Below are positions 1-12,561 of a DNA stretch of 64,000 nucleotides, one piece after another. A program made the translations under genes and the position numbers. The notes under the pieces are model-generated. The model did not search any database, was not told the DNA's origin, and worked only from the letters and a program-made list of their open reading frames with translations. The stretch is from assembly GCA_013054445.1 (NCBI GenBank), contig JAAMPI010000006.1:42926-106925 (forward strand), read 5' to 3'. Numbering within the stretch: position 1 is the first letter of the stretch; each line of letters opens with the position of its first letter. Source of the DNA: Cudoniella acicularis (taxonomy: Eukaryota > Ascomycota > Leotiomycetes > Helotiales > Helotiaceae).

Positions 1-1
1 T

Positions 2-1606
2 CTTCCACCCGGTACTGTCGATCTGCATGGTCTGCTTATTGATGCGTTCCTCATATTTTGCCGCTTGCCAACAATGGCTGGTTACGAAACTGGAAGTAAT
101 CACGCATGGTTGGCTGATTCTTTTGTCCGTGGAGAACTATTGGACTTGAACCCTGCAGCCATAAAACGGCAGTATTGCAGTCATGTGAATTCAGAATCCG
201 AAGAAGTAAATATTTGTTCGGTCTTTGACACTCCGTCGCCAAATTATCGAAATTCACCCGACACAATGTTTTCTACCATACATTGGTTTCGAGCTGGCAG
301 TGCTTGGCGAGACTCACTTGTTGGAGACCATACATCAGCTTCCTACAGATGGGTTCGAAATACTCTTAAACAACTGCTCCAGTCTCACTTTCGAGAAAGT
401 CTGGCTGAGTACTACTTATCATTTGAGTGGCGAAACGAACCGGACAGTATCAAGAAGGTCGCTAAGAGCCTATTGAAGCAGCATCCCTCCAACCTAAAAC
501 TCTACAATGCCTATGGTATGATCGAATGGGCAAGGGGAAACAAAGATGTTTCTAACGGAGTGTTTTCTGCGGCTCTTAATATGAGTATTGCTATGGAAGA
601 GAGTAAAAATAGAGAGTCGACCATGCTGTGGAAAAGCTGGATCTGGACTTCACTCGAGGACATGGACAAGCAATCGGCACTTCAGCGTCTGCTTTCAGTG
701 TCAGAAAGTGTTGTGACAACAAATATTTCTACAGTCCTATCCCCTGCCATACTTCTAAAAACAAAACAGCATCTAATCTCAAACCGGGACTACCGCTTAA
801 CATCTGGTGACTTCCTCGTTGCTATTGCCTATGGTGATCTTTCAGCTCTTTTCGAGTACCTTACATCTAATATGAGTTTTGAAACTCAATCGGCAGCACA
901 AGGAGATATCACCTCAGCTCTTGCATCCTATACGAACTTGTCCAAGTCTCTAGTTGATCGAGGTCTTGGAAAGTCAACCCCGCACGAACTACTTCTCCAA
1001 TCCGCCGGCCGTCTTCTATATCACCATGCGCGAGTTGGGCCTTTCCGCCCTGCGCTCCTCCGGGAACACTTGTCAAGATTCCTGAATCTCTTCCCGCAAA
1101 ATACAATTTTCTTATCTCTCTACACTTGGAACGAATCTCGGCTTCGCATAGACAATCGTGTTCGCAGCATTCTCCTATCCACAGTTCTGACTGCCGAAAA
1201 CGATACGCTTTCTTCGCGGCTCTTTGCAATACATTATGAAATGACGCATGGAACAATTCATTCTGTCCGATCAACCTTCGAGCATGCGGTTGCGTCCCCT
1301 TCTTCAAAATCATCAGCAGGACTGTGGAAGCTCTATATCCTATTTTGTCTCGAGACGCCACAATTTCGTCCCCAAGCGAAAGATACATGGCATAGAGCAC
1401 TCAGAGCTTGTCCGTGGGCAAAGGAGCTCTATATCCTGGGCTTTGAAACCATGTGTGAAACAATGAGCTTTTTAGAGCTGAAGAGAACCTGGAGAGTTAT
1501 GGGCGAGAAGGAGTTAAGAGTCCATGTGGACTTGGAAGAAAAGTTTGAAGACATGAAGGATTTGGAGCTGGAGGGTAAAGAACACAAACGGCTGGGTCAG
1601 AGATAG
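2..1606 (+). CDS. nrde2: NRDE2-family nuclear RNA regulator, 3' part (5' truncated by window edge)
   Basis: The frame is open from base 2 to the TAG at 1604-1606, about 534 residues with no in-window start, so this is the C-terminal part of a longer gene. It resembles the helical HAT/TPR-like region of NRDE2 proteins: AEYYLSFEW, then a segment on adding steps along HPSN..LYNAYGMIEWARGN, and a late KDTWHRALRACPWAKELY block typical of HAT repeats. In other eukaryotes NRDE2 acts in the nucleus with the exosome cofactor MTR4 and in RNAi-linked or heterochromatin silencing; I infer a similar role. I see no intron in this part. The C-terminus is charged (MKDLELEGKEHKRLGQR). The next gene starts 687 bp downstream on the same strand. 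Family call is from overall pattern, not a search. Confidence 0.8.
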   Translation, partial: LPPGTVDLHGLLIDAFLIFCRLPTMAGYETGSNHAWLADSFVRGELLDLNPAAIKRQYCSHVNSESEEVNICSVFDTPSPNYRNSPDTMFSTIHWFRAGSAWRDSLVGDHTSASYRWVRNTLKQLLQSHFRESLAEYYLSFEWRNEPDSIKKVAKSLLKQHPSNLKLYNAYGMIEWARGNKDVSNGVFSAALNMSIAMEESKNRESTMLWKSWIWTSLEDMDKQSALQRLLSVSESVVTTNISTVLSPAILLKTKQHLISNRDYRLTSGDFLVAIAYGDLSALFEYLTSNMSFETQSAAQGDITSALASYTNLSKSLVDRGLGKSTPHELLLQSAGRLLYHHARVGPFRPALLREHLSRFLNLFPQNTIFLSLYTWNESRLRIDNRVRSILLSTVLTAENDTLSSRLFAIHYEMTHGTIHSVRSTFEHAVASPSSKSSAGLWKLYILFCLETPQFRPQAKDTWHRALRACPWAKELYILGFETMCETMSFLELKRTWRVMGEKELRVHVDLEEKFEDMKDLELEGKEHKRLGQR

Positions 1607-2189
1607 ATACCTGCAATTGAGTCAGTTTATTTAAAGATCACCGGCGTCAACCCCAGGGTTCAAATATTGTCGTTGACCATGAATAAATCGTAAGAAACTA
1701 GGCATTGTATTTTTTGGGGCATTATTGGTAAGGCACTCACAGTAGGAGCGCTTTTGGTGATCCCCTGCGAATTAACAATGCGGGATCTTCTTAATAGAGT
1801 ATTTTAATACGATATTTTATCGTCGTGACAATGACATTCTAAATAACTACTGAATGAACCTCTTTGCATGGAATTTATATTGAGAGAAACAGTTAAAAAT
1901 GTACCGTATAGATTGACGAGAGTCGGTTTGCGCAACAAATATAGAGGGCAGTGAATGTTTCGCTTACTGTGTGTTATATGAACCTTTTTTATATAGTATA
2001 GGATCTCATACTATAAAAACGTAATCCCATCCCTCAGAATACAGATAAAAAGATTAGTTAGGCTATTGATTTTTAAATATCTCTGTATCTGTGAATAATT
2101 TAGGACTCTCACCCTTCGTATTAGGTATAGCATGACCCGATTCTGATCTGCAGCCGAAAAAGGGGGGCATGACAAGGGTCTTGACTCGT

Positions 2190-2197
2190 GTCACGTG
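2190..2197. promoter_or_regulatory. E-box / CDEI-like GTCACGTG upstream of RDH54
   Basis: GTCACGTG fits the RTCACRTG consensus of Cbf1-type bHLH proteins and lies about 100 bp before the RDH54 start codon. Position and sequence are seen; binding is inferred. Confidence 0.4.
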
Positions 2198-2236
2198 TGG
2201 CGGCGTAAGGAGCCGCGTAAAGTTTGACGCGACACG

Positions 2237-2242
2237 ACGCGT
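2237..2242. promoter_or_regulatory. MluI cell-cycle box ACGCGT upstream of RDH54
   Basis: ACGCGT lies 52 bp before the RDH54 ATG, with a partial GACGCG copy 10 bp earlier. In yeasts this is the MBF (Mbp1/Swi6) site found before G1/S and DNA-repair genes, which fits a recombination gene. Binding here is inferred. Confidence 0.45.
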
Positions 2243-2293
2243 TTAACCTTTACAATCATTTTGCACAACACCATTCACTGGTAAGAACGCACG

Positions 2294-5179
2294 ATGTTCA
2301 AGCCTTTCAAACCACCACTTCTCAAGAGCGCGGCGAAGCCAACTTCAGTTGATCTGACAGAATCAGACAAGGAGGGAGAACTTCATCCACGACCGTCAAA
2401 GAAACGCAGATTGATCCATGTTGTTGAAGACAGCCCCCCTCCTTCGAAGGGCCTTCCAGCCAGCTCTTCAGCTGTAATTGCACCAAGGAAGCCACTGATA
2501 CCCGTCAAGAACCCAACAGACACAAAGCAATCCGTGGATCAGCTTACAGACGGGCTGGAGGGTTATTATATTGTTCTATGGCAAGGCAGACCCAAGAATT
2601 GGCGTTGGCGAGAGGCTAATTATTTCCCAGGCGAAAATTCACGACCAAAAAGCACAAAACCTGGGATGGAGATGGCGTTCTTTCGGTATATGGTGGATAT
2701 GCTCGACTTCAGGGCATATCAGGTCGGGAGATGGGAAGATGCATGTTCAGCGATCCTCTCCTGCCGGGTAGTACCCTAAGTGTGGGCGGGAAAGATGTTG
2801 AAGTCGATTCTATGATAAGCAAAGCCGATTTTTTGGCAGGAAAACCTTTCTTAAAAACAGTGCCCAAGCGCACTTCGAGCTCTGGTAGCAACAGCAATGC
2901 AACTCCCATTGCCCAAACTGCGATTCCAAAAGGAAAGCCTCAAAACCTTGGTCCCAAAAAGGAGGAAACCTCGGAGATACCCGCCAGAAGCTTTTATGCA
3001 GCAACAAACAAGAGCACAGCTATGAAGGCAAAGTTCAAAAACCCACTTTTGTCAACAACTATTATGCCACAAAAAAAAAGACGGCGCCGCAACACCACGT
3101 CATGACCCAAAGGCTCCCGGAGCCCTCGTTATGAAAAGACCAAGTTACTGCCCCAAAGGAAAGGAAATTGTGGATGTGGTTGTAGATCCCTTCCTAGGTC
3201 AACACCTACGGGATCACCAACGTGAAGGCATTAAATTTCTCTACGAGTGCGTGATGGGAATGGGGGACTTTAATGGACAAGGCGCCGTTCTGGCCGACGA
3301 AATGGGTTTAGGCAAGACCTTACAAACAATCGCCTTGATATGGACGCTTTTGAAACAGAATCCAATCCACGGTTCGGAAGGAGTTATCAAAAAGGCATTG
3401 ATCGTCTGCCCTGTGACTCTGATTGTCAACTGGAAGAATGAATTCCGGAAGTGGCTAGGGAACGAGCGAATTGGAGTCCTTGTGGCTGACAATGATAAGA
3501 AGATCCGGCTTACTGATTTTACTCATGGAAAGAGTTACAGTGTAATGGTTATCGGCTATGAAAAGCTCAGATCAGTTCAGGACGAGTTAAAAAAGGGAGT
3601 TGGCATCGACATTGTGATCGCAGACGAAGGTCACCGGCTCAAAACCGCCCAGAACAAATCGGCCCAGGCTATTCGATCGCTCAATACGTCCATGCGAATC
3701 ATCTTGTCAGGTACACCAATACAGAATGATTTGTCCGAGTTCTTCGAAATGGCAGACTTCGTCAATCCAGGACTATTGGGGAAATATAATACATTCAAAA
3801 AAGAATTCGAAGGTCCCATCATGAGAAGCAGGCAACCTGGAGCTTCTGACAGTGATGTCGAAAAGGGAACAACACGAGGTGAAGAGCTAGCATCATTGAC
3901 TAAGATGTTCATTTTACGACGAACTGCTGAAGTAATCGCGAAATATTTACCGCCCAAAACGGAATACGTTCTTTTTTGCAATCCAACGCAAGCTCAGGTG
4001 GAGGTTTACCACCATGTACTTGCATCACCGATCTTCGGGAAGATGCTAGGAAGCTCTGAATCGTCGCTACAACTCATCACTCTTCTGAAGAAGGTCTGCA
4101 ATGCTCCGAGTTTGTTAGTAAAGCATGACGAGGAGGCTACCCCGAACTCGACTGCTTCTCAGCTACTGGAGATCATTCCACCCGACCTGTTACAAAAATC
4201 CGCTGTAAAGGCAAGTAGCAAGTTCCGAGTGCTCAACCAGCTCGTCCAATACCTATCTAAACACACGTCCGAGAAAATTGTATTGGTGTCAAATTACACA
4301 GCGACTCTTGATATAATTGGCCAGCAGTTAGCATCGCTCTCTTTACCATTCCTTCGACTGGACGGAAGCACTCCAAGTGCGAAACGACAGGGACTTGTGG
4401 ATACATTTAATAAAACTCCCGCATCTAAGAATTTTGCATTCCTCCTCTCAGCTAAATCTGGAGGCTCAGGGTTGAATTTGATTGGCGCATCTCGTCTTGT
4501 TCTTTTCGACGTTGATTGGAATCCGGCTGTAGACTTGCAAGCAATGGCACGAATCCACCGAGATGGCCAGGAGAGCCCGGTGAAGATTTATCGATTTTTG
4601 ATGGCGGGCGGCATGGATGAAAAGATTTTCCAGCGTCAGGTCACTAAGCTAGGGCTTGCGGACAGTGTTGTAGATGGGAAGAAGAATGAAGCTAGCTTCT
4701 CACCAGAAGAGCTAAGGGACTTATTCAGACTTGAAGTCAATCCTGGATGTCAAACGCACGACCTTCTGGCCTGCGAGTGCAAAGGTGTGGGCGCCGACCT
4801 CATACCTCCAGCAAGCATCCCAGAGGTTGAGGAGGTCCTGGGGAGTGAGGACGAGGATAGCGATGATGACATATTGTTCCCAATAAACCCGGCCCTAGTA
4901 CCTGTTCTAGCTACCAAAGCCAACGTTGCAGCGATTGAGAAGAGGATAGCCGACAGCGAGCGAGAGAAGCGACTGAAGAAGGCAAAGGGCAAGATGCAGG
5001 CATTGATGCAGTATCGGCACATTGATACTTCAATTTTTAGGGGCGACACCGAAGATGTCTTTGGCTATGAGCTTGAAGGCGTCAAAGATATAAAGAAGGT
5101 TATAGATGATAATGCGCTGGTAGATATACTTATGGGAAACGGCTGCAAGATAAACTATGTATTTGCAAAGAAGGGTTAA
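2294..5179 (+). CDS. rdh54: RDH54/RAD54B-type Swi2/Snf2 DNA translocase, with one apparent homopolymer frameshift
   Basis: Product would be about 944 residues. Exon 1 is 2294-2580 and exon 2 is 2631-5179, joined by a GC-AG intron. Near residue 318 is the Walker A loop DEMGLGKT; then the DEGH box, the SGTPIQND motif III segment, and MARIHRDGQ (motif VI, QxxRxxRxGQ type). Before the helicase core comes MGRCMFSDPLLPGSTLSVGG, typical of RDH54 rather than RAD54. The protein remodels Rad51/Dmc1 filaments and supports D-loop formation in homologous recombination and meiosis. The frame changes inside an A9 run at 3071-3079: PQKK reads on as DGAATPRHDPKAPGALVMKRP only if one A is dropped. No GT-AG intron fits there. 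I treat the gene as intact and the extra A as probable error; otherwise it would be a pseudogene. A cell-cycle box upstream fits G1/S regulation. Confidence 0.9.
2581..2630 (+). other. GC-AG intron in RDH54
   Basis: 50-nt intron starting GCAAGG and ending CCCAG, with branch-like GCTAAT 14 nt before the end. Only this junction joins YYIVLW to RKFTTKKHKTW, the order expected in RDH54 proteins; the one nearby GT gives the wrong frame. Confidence 0.75.
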
Positions 5180-5928
5180 TGGCTTTTGGGGGCATATAGC
5201 GTCGGCGCTTAGAGATGGGAATGAAGATATCACCGGGAAGATGGGTAGATATAGATATACGGTACTGTACTGCGACGAGCTTGGCTTTTTGAAAGTCCTT
5301 GCCTAGGTATTATTACAACAGTTTACAGTGAATAAACATTGACTAATACTAATTAATGTCTATGGCTCGCTCAAGACTTGAAACCATGGAATTTGAGTTG
5401 GGCAAAGCTGTTTGGCAGATCTGGCCTGAGTGAGTGTGAACTTGTGTAGAGAATAAGGGGATGATCCTCAAAGAGCTGGCGTAGAGGCAGCTTATGAGTC
5501 AAATAGAAGCTTTCCTAACTTCTGTCACTTTCTAAGACCTCCTTGCGCTCAAGGCTAGGTAAGACTGAGAGACTGTCTTGACCGAGGGGGCGGAGGAGAA
5601 GTGGGGCTAAACGTCTATTTAAGGTCCGAAAGGGTTTAGCGAGCCCGGGCAGCGCAGTGCAGGCCATTGACCCCTGTCCAGAATCTTGGAGAAGCCACGA
5701 TGCCGCAACCTCTAGCATTCATACTTTAATCCTGTCTTGTGGCCTTTCTTTCTTTAACATCCAAGCTCGCCTCCCATCGCGTCCCCCCCGTCTTTTTTAC
5801 AATACGATCGATATCACCATTAAGTCTTGACAGAGTGTTTCTTTTAAACCCTGGTGCCACTACATCAACCAGCTTGCGCGCAAGCATTTCTTGACTCTCT
5901 CGGTCGTCAAGACTAGATTGTCGTCAAG
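5180..5928. other. intergenic region between RDH54 and SEC63
   Basis: No gene recognised. Contains a CCTAGGTA palindrome-type motif at 5302-5309 and a pyrimidine-rich leader (about 5730-5820) before the SEC63 start. A 67-codon antisense frame at 5515-5718 has no recognisable features. Confidence 0.6.
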
Positions 5929-8182
5929 ATGAGTGGCACTGACTACTCATACGATGAGCAGGTGGGTAACCGCATCTATCTGGATTCTGGAATATGTTAA
6001 CATGTCCAGGGCCAATTCTTCCCAATTTTCATCCTCACTGTTGTTGGAATAGTCACAATTCCCTTGACATACAGTGTCCTCAAACCGAGTTCGGATCCTG
6101 GTGCTACGGCTCCTCGAATAAAGTCGGATTACAGGCCAGAACATGCTGATCTGATCGACACACAGCGGAAGGCACAGCGGAGAAAGGACCGTCGCCTGAA
6201 GCGCATAATTACCGTGGTGGCAGGATGGGCGATTATGGCCTTCATGGCCTACCTCATTGTCGTCACTGCGCGAACAATACCAAAGATTTGGAATCCGTAT
6301 GATATTTTGGGAATCTCAGATGTACGGTCTTTTTTGTCTCGAAAATGTTGCGGGATTCTAGCTAACCACTCGATAGTCTGCCAGTGAAAGGGAAATCAAA
6401 TCTCACTACAGAAAATTGTCACTCAAATTCCACCCCGACAAAATCAGACCAGACCCGGCCAAGAACCAGACACTAGAATCGCTGAATGACTATTACGTCG
6501 AACTCACAAAGGCCTACAAAGCACTCACAGACGAGGAAATCAGGAACAATTTTATACAATTTGGACATCCAGATGGCAAGCAAAGCTTCAGCATCGGCAT
6601 TGCCCTCCCAAAATTCATCATCACTGACGGGAACGGAAAATATGTCATTCTCGTGTATGCAGCCCTTTTGGGTGTCTTGTTGCCATATTTAGTTGGAAGC
6701 TGGTGGTACGGCACACAGAGGATGTCAAAGGAGAAGGTCTTGATCGAGAGCGCCAATAATCTGTTCAGAGAATACGATGAGGCTATCACCGAAGGCGGTA
6801 TCATCAGCGCACTCAGCACCGGCGTGGAATTCCAGCAGTCTTTGAAAGGGGAGAAGGCGGAATCAGGTCTCGGGAAGCTTGAATCTAGAATTCTTGCCGA
6901 GGGTACAGCTTCTACCCACGCTGGTGGTTTGTCTGCAAAGGACGTGATGAAATTAGAAGATTTGGATGGTGGCGTTCGGAGAAAGGCACTTGCGCTTCTT
7001 TGGGCATATCTTGGTCGTGTGGACCTTGATGACCCCGCACTCGATCAAGCAAAATTAGAAGCAGCACCTATCGCTCACGCTCTTAATTCATCCTTTACAG
7101 CAATTGCTCTCGCCTTTGGTACCACGGCTCCAATTCTCGCCTCGTACCTTACCGCTCAGAACCTGATGCAGGCCATACCGCCTGGAGCATCCCCGTTACT
7201 CCAACTTCCTCACTTTACACCTGCTATCGCCAAAGCTGTCGAAGGCGACTCGAAAACCCACCTGACATTACAACAGTACATGGACCTTCCTGAATCATAC
7301 CGAAAAAGATTATCCGTCGGAAAAGGCCTCCTGACTGAACCTCAATACCAAACAGCAGTCAAAGTGGCTAGGCAGCTACCGCGCTTACAAGTTGAGAAGG
7401 GATTCTTCAAGGTCACTGGCGAGAAATTCATTATCCCTAGCTCGTTGGTATCAATGGTCGTGAAAGGCAGATTCATCCCTCCTGGAAGCGAAAATGTTCC
7501 CGAAATTAATGAGCTTGACCTGGAAGACATTGATCCGGAGGAAGATGATCTCGATGCAATTCTGGGTCGACCGAAGAAGGCAGGCAAGGGCCAGAAACAA
7601 CCAGCTGACGACAAACCTGTGCAACCACCTCTCGCATACGCTCCTTATTTTACCCGAGATTACTCCCCTAGATGGCACGTGTTCTTAACCGACAGCAAGC
7701 AAGGCAAAATTGCTGTACCCCCTTTCACATTTACCACATTTGACAAACCTATCTATGACGAGAATGGAAAACCTACTTTCAATATGCAAACGCTGAAGGC
7801 ACAATTTCAGGCCCCACCACAAGCAGGTCACTACACATTCGTCATGCATTTGATCTGTGATTCCTACATTGGATTTGACACAAAGATGGAGGTTACTCTG
7901 GTTGTGGAAGACGCAAGCAAAGCGGATGAATTCGAAGCAGAAGATGATATTAGTGAGCCTGATGAAGGTATGATATTACAATTTTAATAAACGCAAAGAA
8001 CATAACTGACATTTTATTTAGATTCATTAGCAGGACAAATGCATGCTCTCAAGACGGGAGCTCCACCACCAGCCAAGAAAAAGAAGAAGCCAGTAGATGA
8101 GGAGTCAAGTGAGGAAGAGAGTAATACAGAAGAAGAAGTTGATGATACTAGTGAGACTGACACAGATACTGATGAGGAATGA
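5929..8182 (+). CDS. sec63: SEC63 ER protein-translocation subunit (DnaJ domain)
   Basis: Four exons: 5929-5961, 6010-6321, 6377-7967 and 8022-8182, giving 698 residues. Introns of 48, 55 and 54 nt have GT-AG ends and GTTAAC, GCTAAC or AACTGAC branch sites. Order of features: short N-terminus, membrane segment about residues 13-34, second segment about 78-100, lumenal J domain with the HPD triad at about 134-136 (KFHPDK), third membrane segment about 200-222 (YVILVYAALLGVLLPYLVG), then the cytosolic Sec63/Brl domain and an acidic tail (EEESNTEEE...DTDTDEE), the Sec62-binding type of C-terminus. SEC63 recruits BiP/Kar2 through its J domain and works with Sec61/Sec62 in post-translational import. 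The start is fixed by MSGTDYSYDEQ-GQFFP, the usual family N-terminus. It converges on the next gene with 282 bp between stop codons. Confidence 0.95.
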
Positions 8183-8464
8183 GCGGCTTGATTTGATACT
8201 CGGATTTTTTATCGGGAGCACATGGGTGTAAAATAGGAAGCATTTGGGCTGGCGTCGTACACAATCTGTGCATAAGGATCCATACAATGAAGCCATAAAA
8301 GGCCATAAAAGGATATGCCTATGGGTTTGGCCTCTGTAGCACCGAGAATAAATTTGATTTCCATTGAACCAAAAGCCGCGCACCTTATTGAGACTGCACT
8401 CGAGTCTGCTTTGAAACTCCCGACGCCTACAACTTTTGTACATAGCTTTTTGACCCCAGAGAGC

Positions 8465-10411
8465 TCAACATATTCTTATCCCACAAACATCCACATTCCG
8501 CCCTTCGATGTGTGCTCTTCTTCCGAAATATTCCTGTGCAACATCTTCAATGAATTGATGGTCGGTAGAACTCCAGATGTCTAAACCCATCCGCTCAACA
8601 TCTGTGCTACTAATGTACACAGCCGGCCCATTGTGATCATCGTCCTGCGAGCCATCCCCTCGACTCTGCAATGGTTGAAGATCATCTTCCCTCTCATCAT
8701 CCGAGTCCGTAGCGTCTACAATATCGCTCAGTGTGGTAAGTACTTGTGTTGTAAGTCTATGGAAGTACGCAATAATTGCCATCTCCTGCTTGGCGTTTCC
8801 ATCTTCCCCGGCCGTTTTCGTTCCAAGGGAGACAGTTGATTGTGAGCGGGGTCTCATGGGCGTTTGTGGAGTGGTAGGTGAGATTGCAAGACCGGATAAA
8901 AGGGCAGCGTCCGCTTCAGACTCTTCTTCTGAGTGTACGCGTTGTTCACCAGCCGATGCCCACCACATAAATCCTGAGTATGCAAGAGCTGCCCAGGATA
9001 GAGGCTCAATTATGTCGTCGGTATCTGGCAGGTCAAGCATCGGGTTGTGGGCAGGTGCGGATGTACCTGAAGAACTGGCACGCCGGGTTTCGGATTCTTG
9101 ACCTTCAGTGCTTCCGCGCCTAGCTGATGGGCTGCTTGAAGGCGACACATGCCTTGAAAGGCCCCATCTGAGGGCCTTATAACGGCGCAAGTCTCTTTGT
9201 GTGGCTCTCATCTCTATGCCTTGGGGTGACTCTACTTTTGGCCACACTTTTTCAGCAGCGTTTTCCGAATATTGGGGTGGCATAGTAATGAGGACGTCGT
9301 AGAGTTTGCTTTTCATAGCGAGAATGCTGTCGGTGGTACATGCAATCCACCCACATCCGGTCTCATCCCTGCCTTCTGATATTTCGGATCCTAGTGTAGC
9401 TGCCGCGGCTTTTGCGATTCTTAAATCTTCTTCTAAGAGCGGGATATCGTGCACGCCAATAGAGAACAGGGGACGTAATCGTTGAGGAGGAGCAGTGGAT
9501 GCAAGAAGGTCGCTCACGGCGAGGGGTATATTTGAAAGCACGGAAATGTCATATACTACATGAATGTTAGTTTTGCGGTACAACAAGTGAAACAAACTAT
9601 TTGCAGACCAAAATTACAAGTCTCCTGAACAGGCGCGTGTGCTGTGATGAGTATCCTTTTGCGCAGAAGGGCCGCGCGATGTATGGGAAATATTAATGGG
9701 CCAAAGGTCTCCAAAAGGTTAGGTAGACTCCAAGCAGGATGATATGCAGAGAGATGTTGGCCGGGAGGGAGCAAGGCCGCACCATCCGAAGCAGATCGAT
9801 TTCTGCTATGCCCTTTGGCCTTTCCAGGCGCATTTCGAATGGGCTTGAACTGTATGCTAGTAGGGGATTCTATCGATTCCGTCTCTATGCTGGGCGTTGC
9901 ACCACGGGTCTTATTCTCCTCCCAGAAGTGTTCGAGAACCTCAGTCTGCGTCGTGTTATGAATGAGTATCCTGCCTCGAATCAGTATTTCGCGGAGCATC
10001 TGGGATTCGGAAACCATACCCTGCCAGCTCCTTGAGCTTCTCAGCATGTTTCCAACTTCTGCCCAGTCTTCCATAGCTCAAAGGGACCATGATTCCAACC
10101 GCCATCATTCGGGCATTTCTCGACTCCTCATCCGCCGGCGCATTGATAAATGCGCTGAGCCCGGCATGATTATCGTGGACAAAGTATATCAAGTCCTCTT
10201 TGACGGTATGTAGCCCCGAAGGTAGACTCTTGTATTCCACCACACCTTCAAGCTCGACGCCGGGTAGTGATCGCTTCCATCCAATGGTGTAGCCAGCCTT
10301 GATGTCAAAATATATTAGGAAGAGCGCCGAGATAGGAGGGAAGTCAGGGTTGGTATGAGGGCTAGGAAGGTCAAGATTCAGCGGCCCTTGGCCTCGTCGG
10401 ATGGCGGCCAT
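8465..10411 (-). CDS. DENN domain protein of the DENND11/LCHN type (DUF2347 plus DUF4484)
   Basis: Three exons: 10411-10020, 9970-9609 and 9555-8465, 614 residues. Introns of 49 nt (GTATGG...GGCAG) and 53 nt (GTCTGC...ATGTAG, branch ACTAAC) keep the frame. The N-terminus PPISALFLIYFDIKAGYTIGWKRSLP and the later YSGRSWKHAEKLKELA-like, LEHFWEENK and APVQETCNF-VYDISVLSNIPL blocks match the DENN-like LCHN family; the C-terminus with DIWSSTDHQFIEDVAQEYFGR matches the fungal DUF4484 extension. Mammalian DENND11 is a putative Rab-GTPase exchange factor; the role of the fungal protein is not established and I infer only a link to membrane traffic. The middle (about residues 350-430) is Ser-rich and probably disordered. 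Confidence 0.8.
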
Positions 10412-12561
10412 GGTGCTGCATGCATAACAATTGGGCCTCGCGAGATGTTGTCGTTGATATCGAGTTCAAGCACGAGTGTGGGGCAGTCTGTTCTTGGGCT
10501 TGGGGAGCACGAGGGATCCTGGCAGGTTTCGCGAACTTCAAAGGTGTCCTGCAGCGGTGGCTTCGGGAATTCCAACCTCCTAAAAACATTCAAATATTTA
10601 CTTTTTGATGCCGGCACGCTCGGAATCAACAGCAACCATCGGCTTTCGATTTCACGTCGGACATCATTCTTGTTTTTATTTTCATCTAGTTGGTTTTCTG
10701 CTTTGGCTCTCGATTTCGTAAAACAACGTGAACGACAGAAATACAGTTCAAGAGCGCGGTTACATGCAAGGGTCACAACGACAGTGTTTTCGTTCCGTCC
10801 CTTGTTACGATTTGTGGGAAGAACTGCCCTCTTTTAGACTACTCTTTGCCCCATGAGTTTCTCAGGTGTCTCGAACCAGAGCGCATCTTCAGACTCATGC
10901 GGCTACCAAGATAGCAATTTCCGGACTGACCACACACCAAAGGCATTGGGTCCACACACACATACACATTAAGAATAATTTTCTGTTCTTTTTTGATTGA
11001 AAGTGCCTATGTAGCCAAGAACAACATCTGGAAATTGGGTGTTCTCCTGAAGGTACCAACACGAAAGCACGAGCTTAACTAGCTACCCGTAAGGGCTATA
11101 ACTAACCTTTCAGGCAAAGCACTCCATCTGATACTTTCGGAGCGCCGTCAGGAGAGTGAAGGCCAAAGAGCTTCTAAATGCTCACAGTACAATAGCGGCT
11201 CACACACGCTAAAATAATTTGTTCATCTTCGCCTTGATAATCACGGTTCATCTTCCACCCCACGAGGTCACAAAGTTGAATGATTTGGCTACTGTGCTAT
11301 TTTAACGCTAGTTTCAATTAAGCCATCAATCGTATTCAGCACTCACCGAAACTCCAACGGGTTATCTAAGTTAATGATATGATGTACAGATATCCCCTCA
11401 ACCGGAAAACGGTCTGTGCCGAACACACACCCACAACACTTCAACGAATAAATAGTGTGATACTCTGAGATGCTTTTACAGAGAAAGAAGTGCAATTGAA
11501 ATCGTATTTCCCTCGATTCTAGCCATTTGGTAGCCTTTTGAGTTGGTGGTTATTTGATAACTTTGAAGTGTTGTGCGTTATTTGGCAAACTTATGCCGGC
11601 CGGCACACAATCCAAAATACAATAGTAGAGACCGCACAATAGAGGCGAAAAGAAAGCAATAGGTACCAAAGCTCGTTCAAAAGGCAGGGGCGAGAGGGGA
11701 GGGGTGAGGGGAAAACTCATCCCGTATCAGTGAGCGCATGATGGAGGAAGGCGCTCTAGGAAGGCAGCATTGCCACACTTTAGATTTGCCTTGATTCGTC
11801 TTAATTTGCTTGCAACAAATTAACATTCATGCGAGGCCACCAATTGCTCCACAAAACAAACGGTTTCCAAGACGCGAGTTTCCCCAAAGTGTCATGGGCA
11901 TTCCAATGCAAACGCAAAAGCCATACTGCTGCTCAATATATAATTAAAAGGTATACCCTTTTTTACAGATTCACGGTCCAGATAATAATCAATATCTAAA
12001 AGACCAACTGTTCTTGGCTACTATAAGTGAATTGATTCTTAAAGAACCTTTCAAATATAAACAACGATTGAAATCATCATAAATACTTAATATCTTCTAC
12101 AACTGTGTATCAGACTTGAATGCCTGAATCATTATCATTGTTCTTGAAAATTCTCTGGTACAATGAGGCTCTCGCGTATAGCCCAGCACATTTAACGCCT
12201 TGACGCAAAGATGGCTCTGTTCTGGAGGTAAGACAACCCGCAAGAACAATCGCTCCATTTGAGCCTGTTCTAACTCAAGACAGGCAACCCAAATGTACAT
12301 ACATCAGGAGATTTACTAGGAGCTTGTCCCTTGGCTAGCCTGCACTTCATGAATGCATTTCCCAAAGGCTCACTGCTATTGGGTGTAGATCAGAAAAGCA
12401 CCCGAAATTCTGCCAGCCTCTCGGTTCGAAAATACAGGCAAGTATCTCAACAGACACTCGAGGTCAAATTAGACATCTGAGTCTTTACCAACGTCAAAGT
12501 CTCTGCCAGCCTCGAGGTTGCTCTCCTACGTCGAATACATCAGCGCACCCAAAAAATCAGA
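10412..12561. other. 2.1 kb without a recognised gene
   Basis: Holds the promoter side of the DENN gene (left) and of the first 2EXR gene (right). Short open frames on both strands show no domain, splice structure or family-like sequence. From about 11,900 the DNA is AT-rich. I saw no tRNA-like or repeat structure. Confidence 0.6.

Larger units (their letters stand above)
1607..2293. other. intergenic region between NRDE2 and RDH54
   Basis: AT-rich stretch holding the 3' region of NRDE2 and the promoter of RDH54. No coding frame worth keeping. The last 130 bp become GC-rich and contain the two sites listed separately (CACGTG at 2192 and ACGCGT at 2237). Confidence 0.7.

Noticed and set aside
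10355..10837. 160-codon plus frame and 132-codon minus frame
   Set aside because: They overlap each other and the DENN gene start; no family-like sequence.
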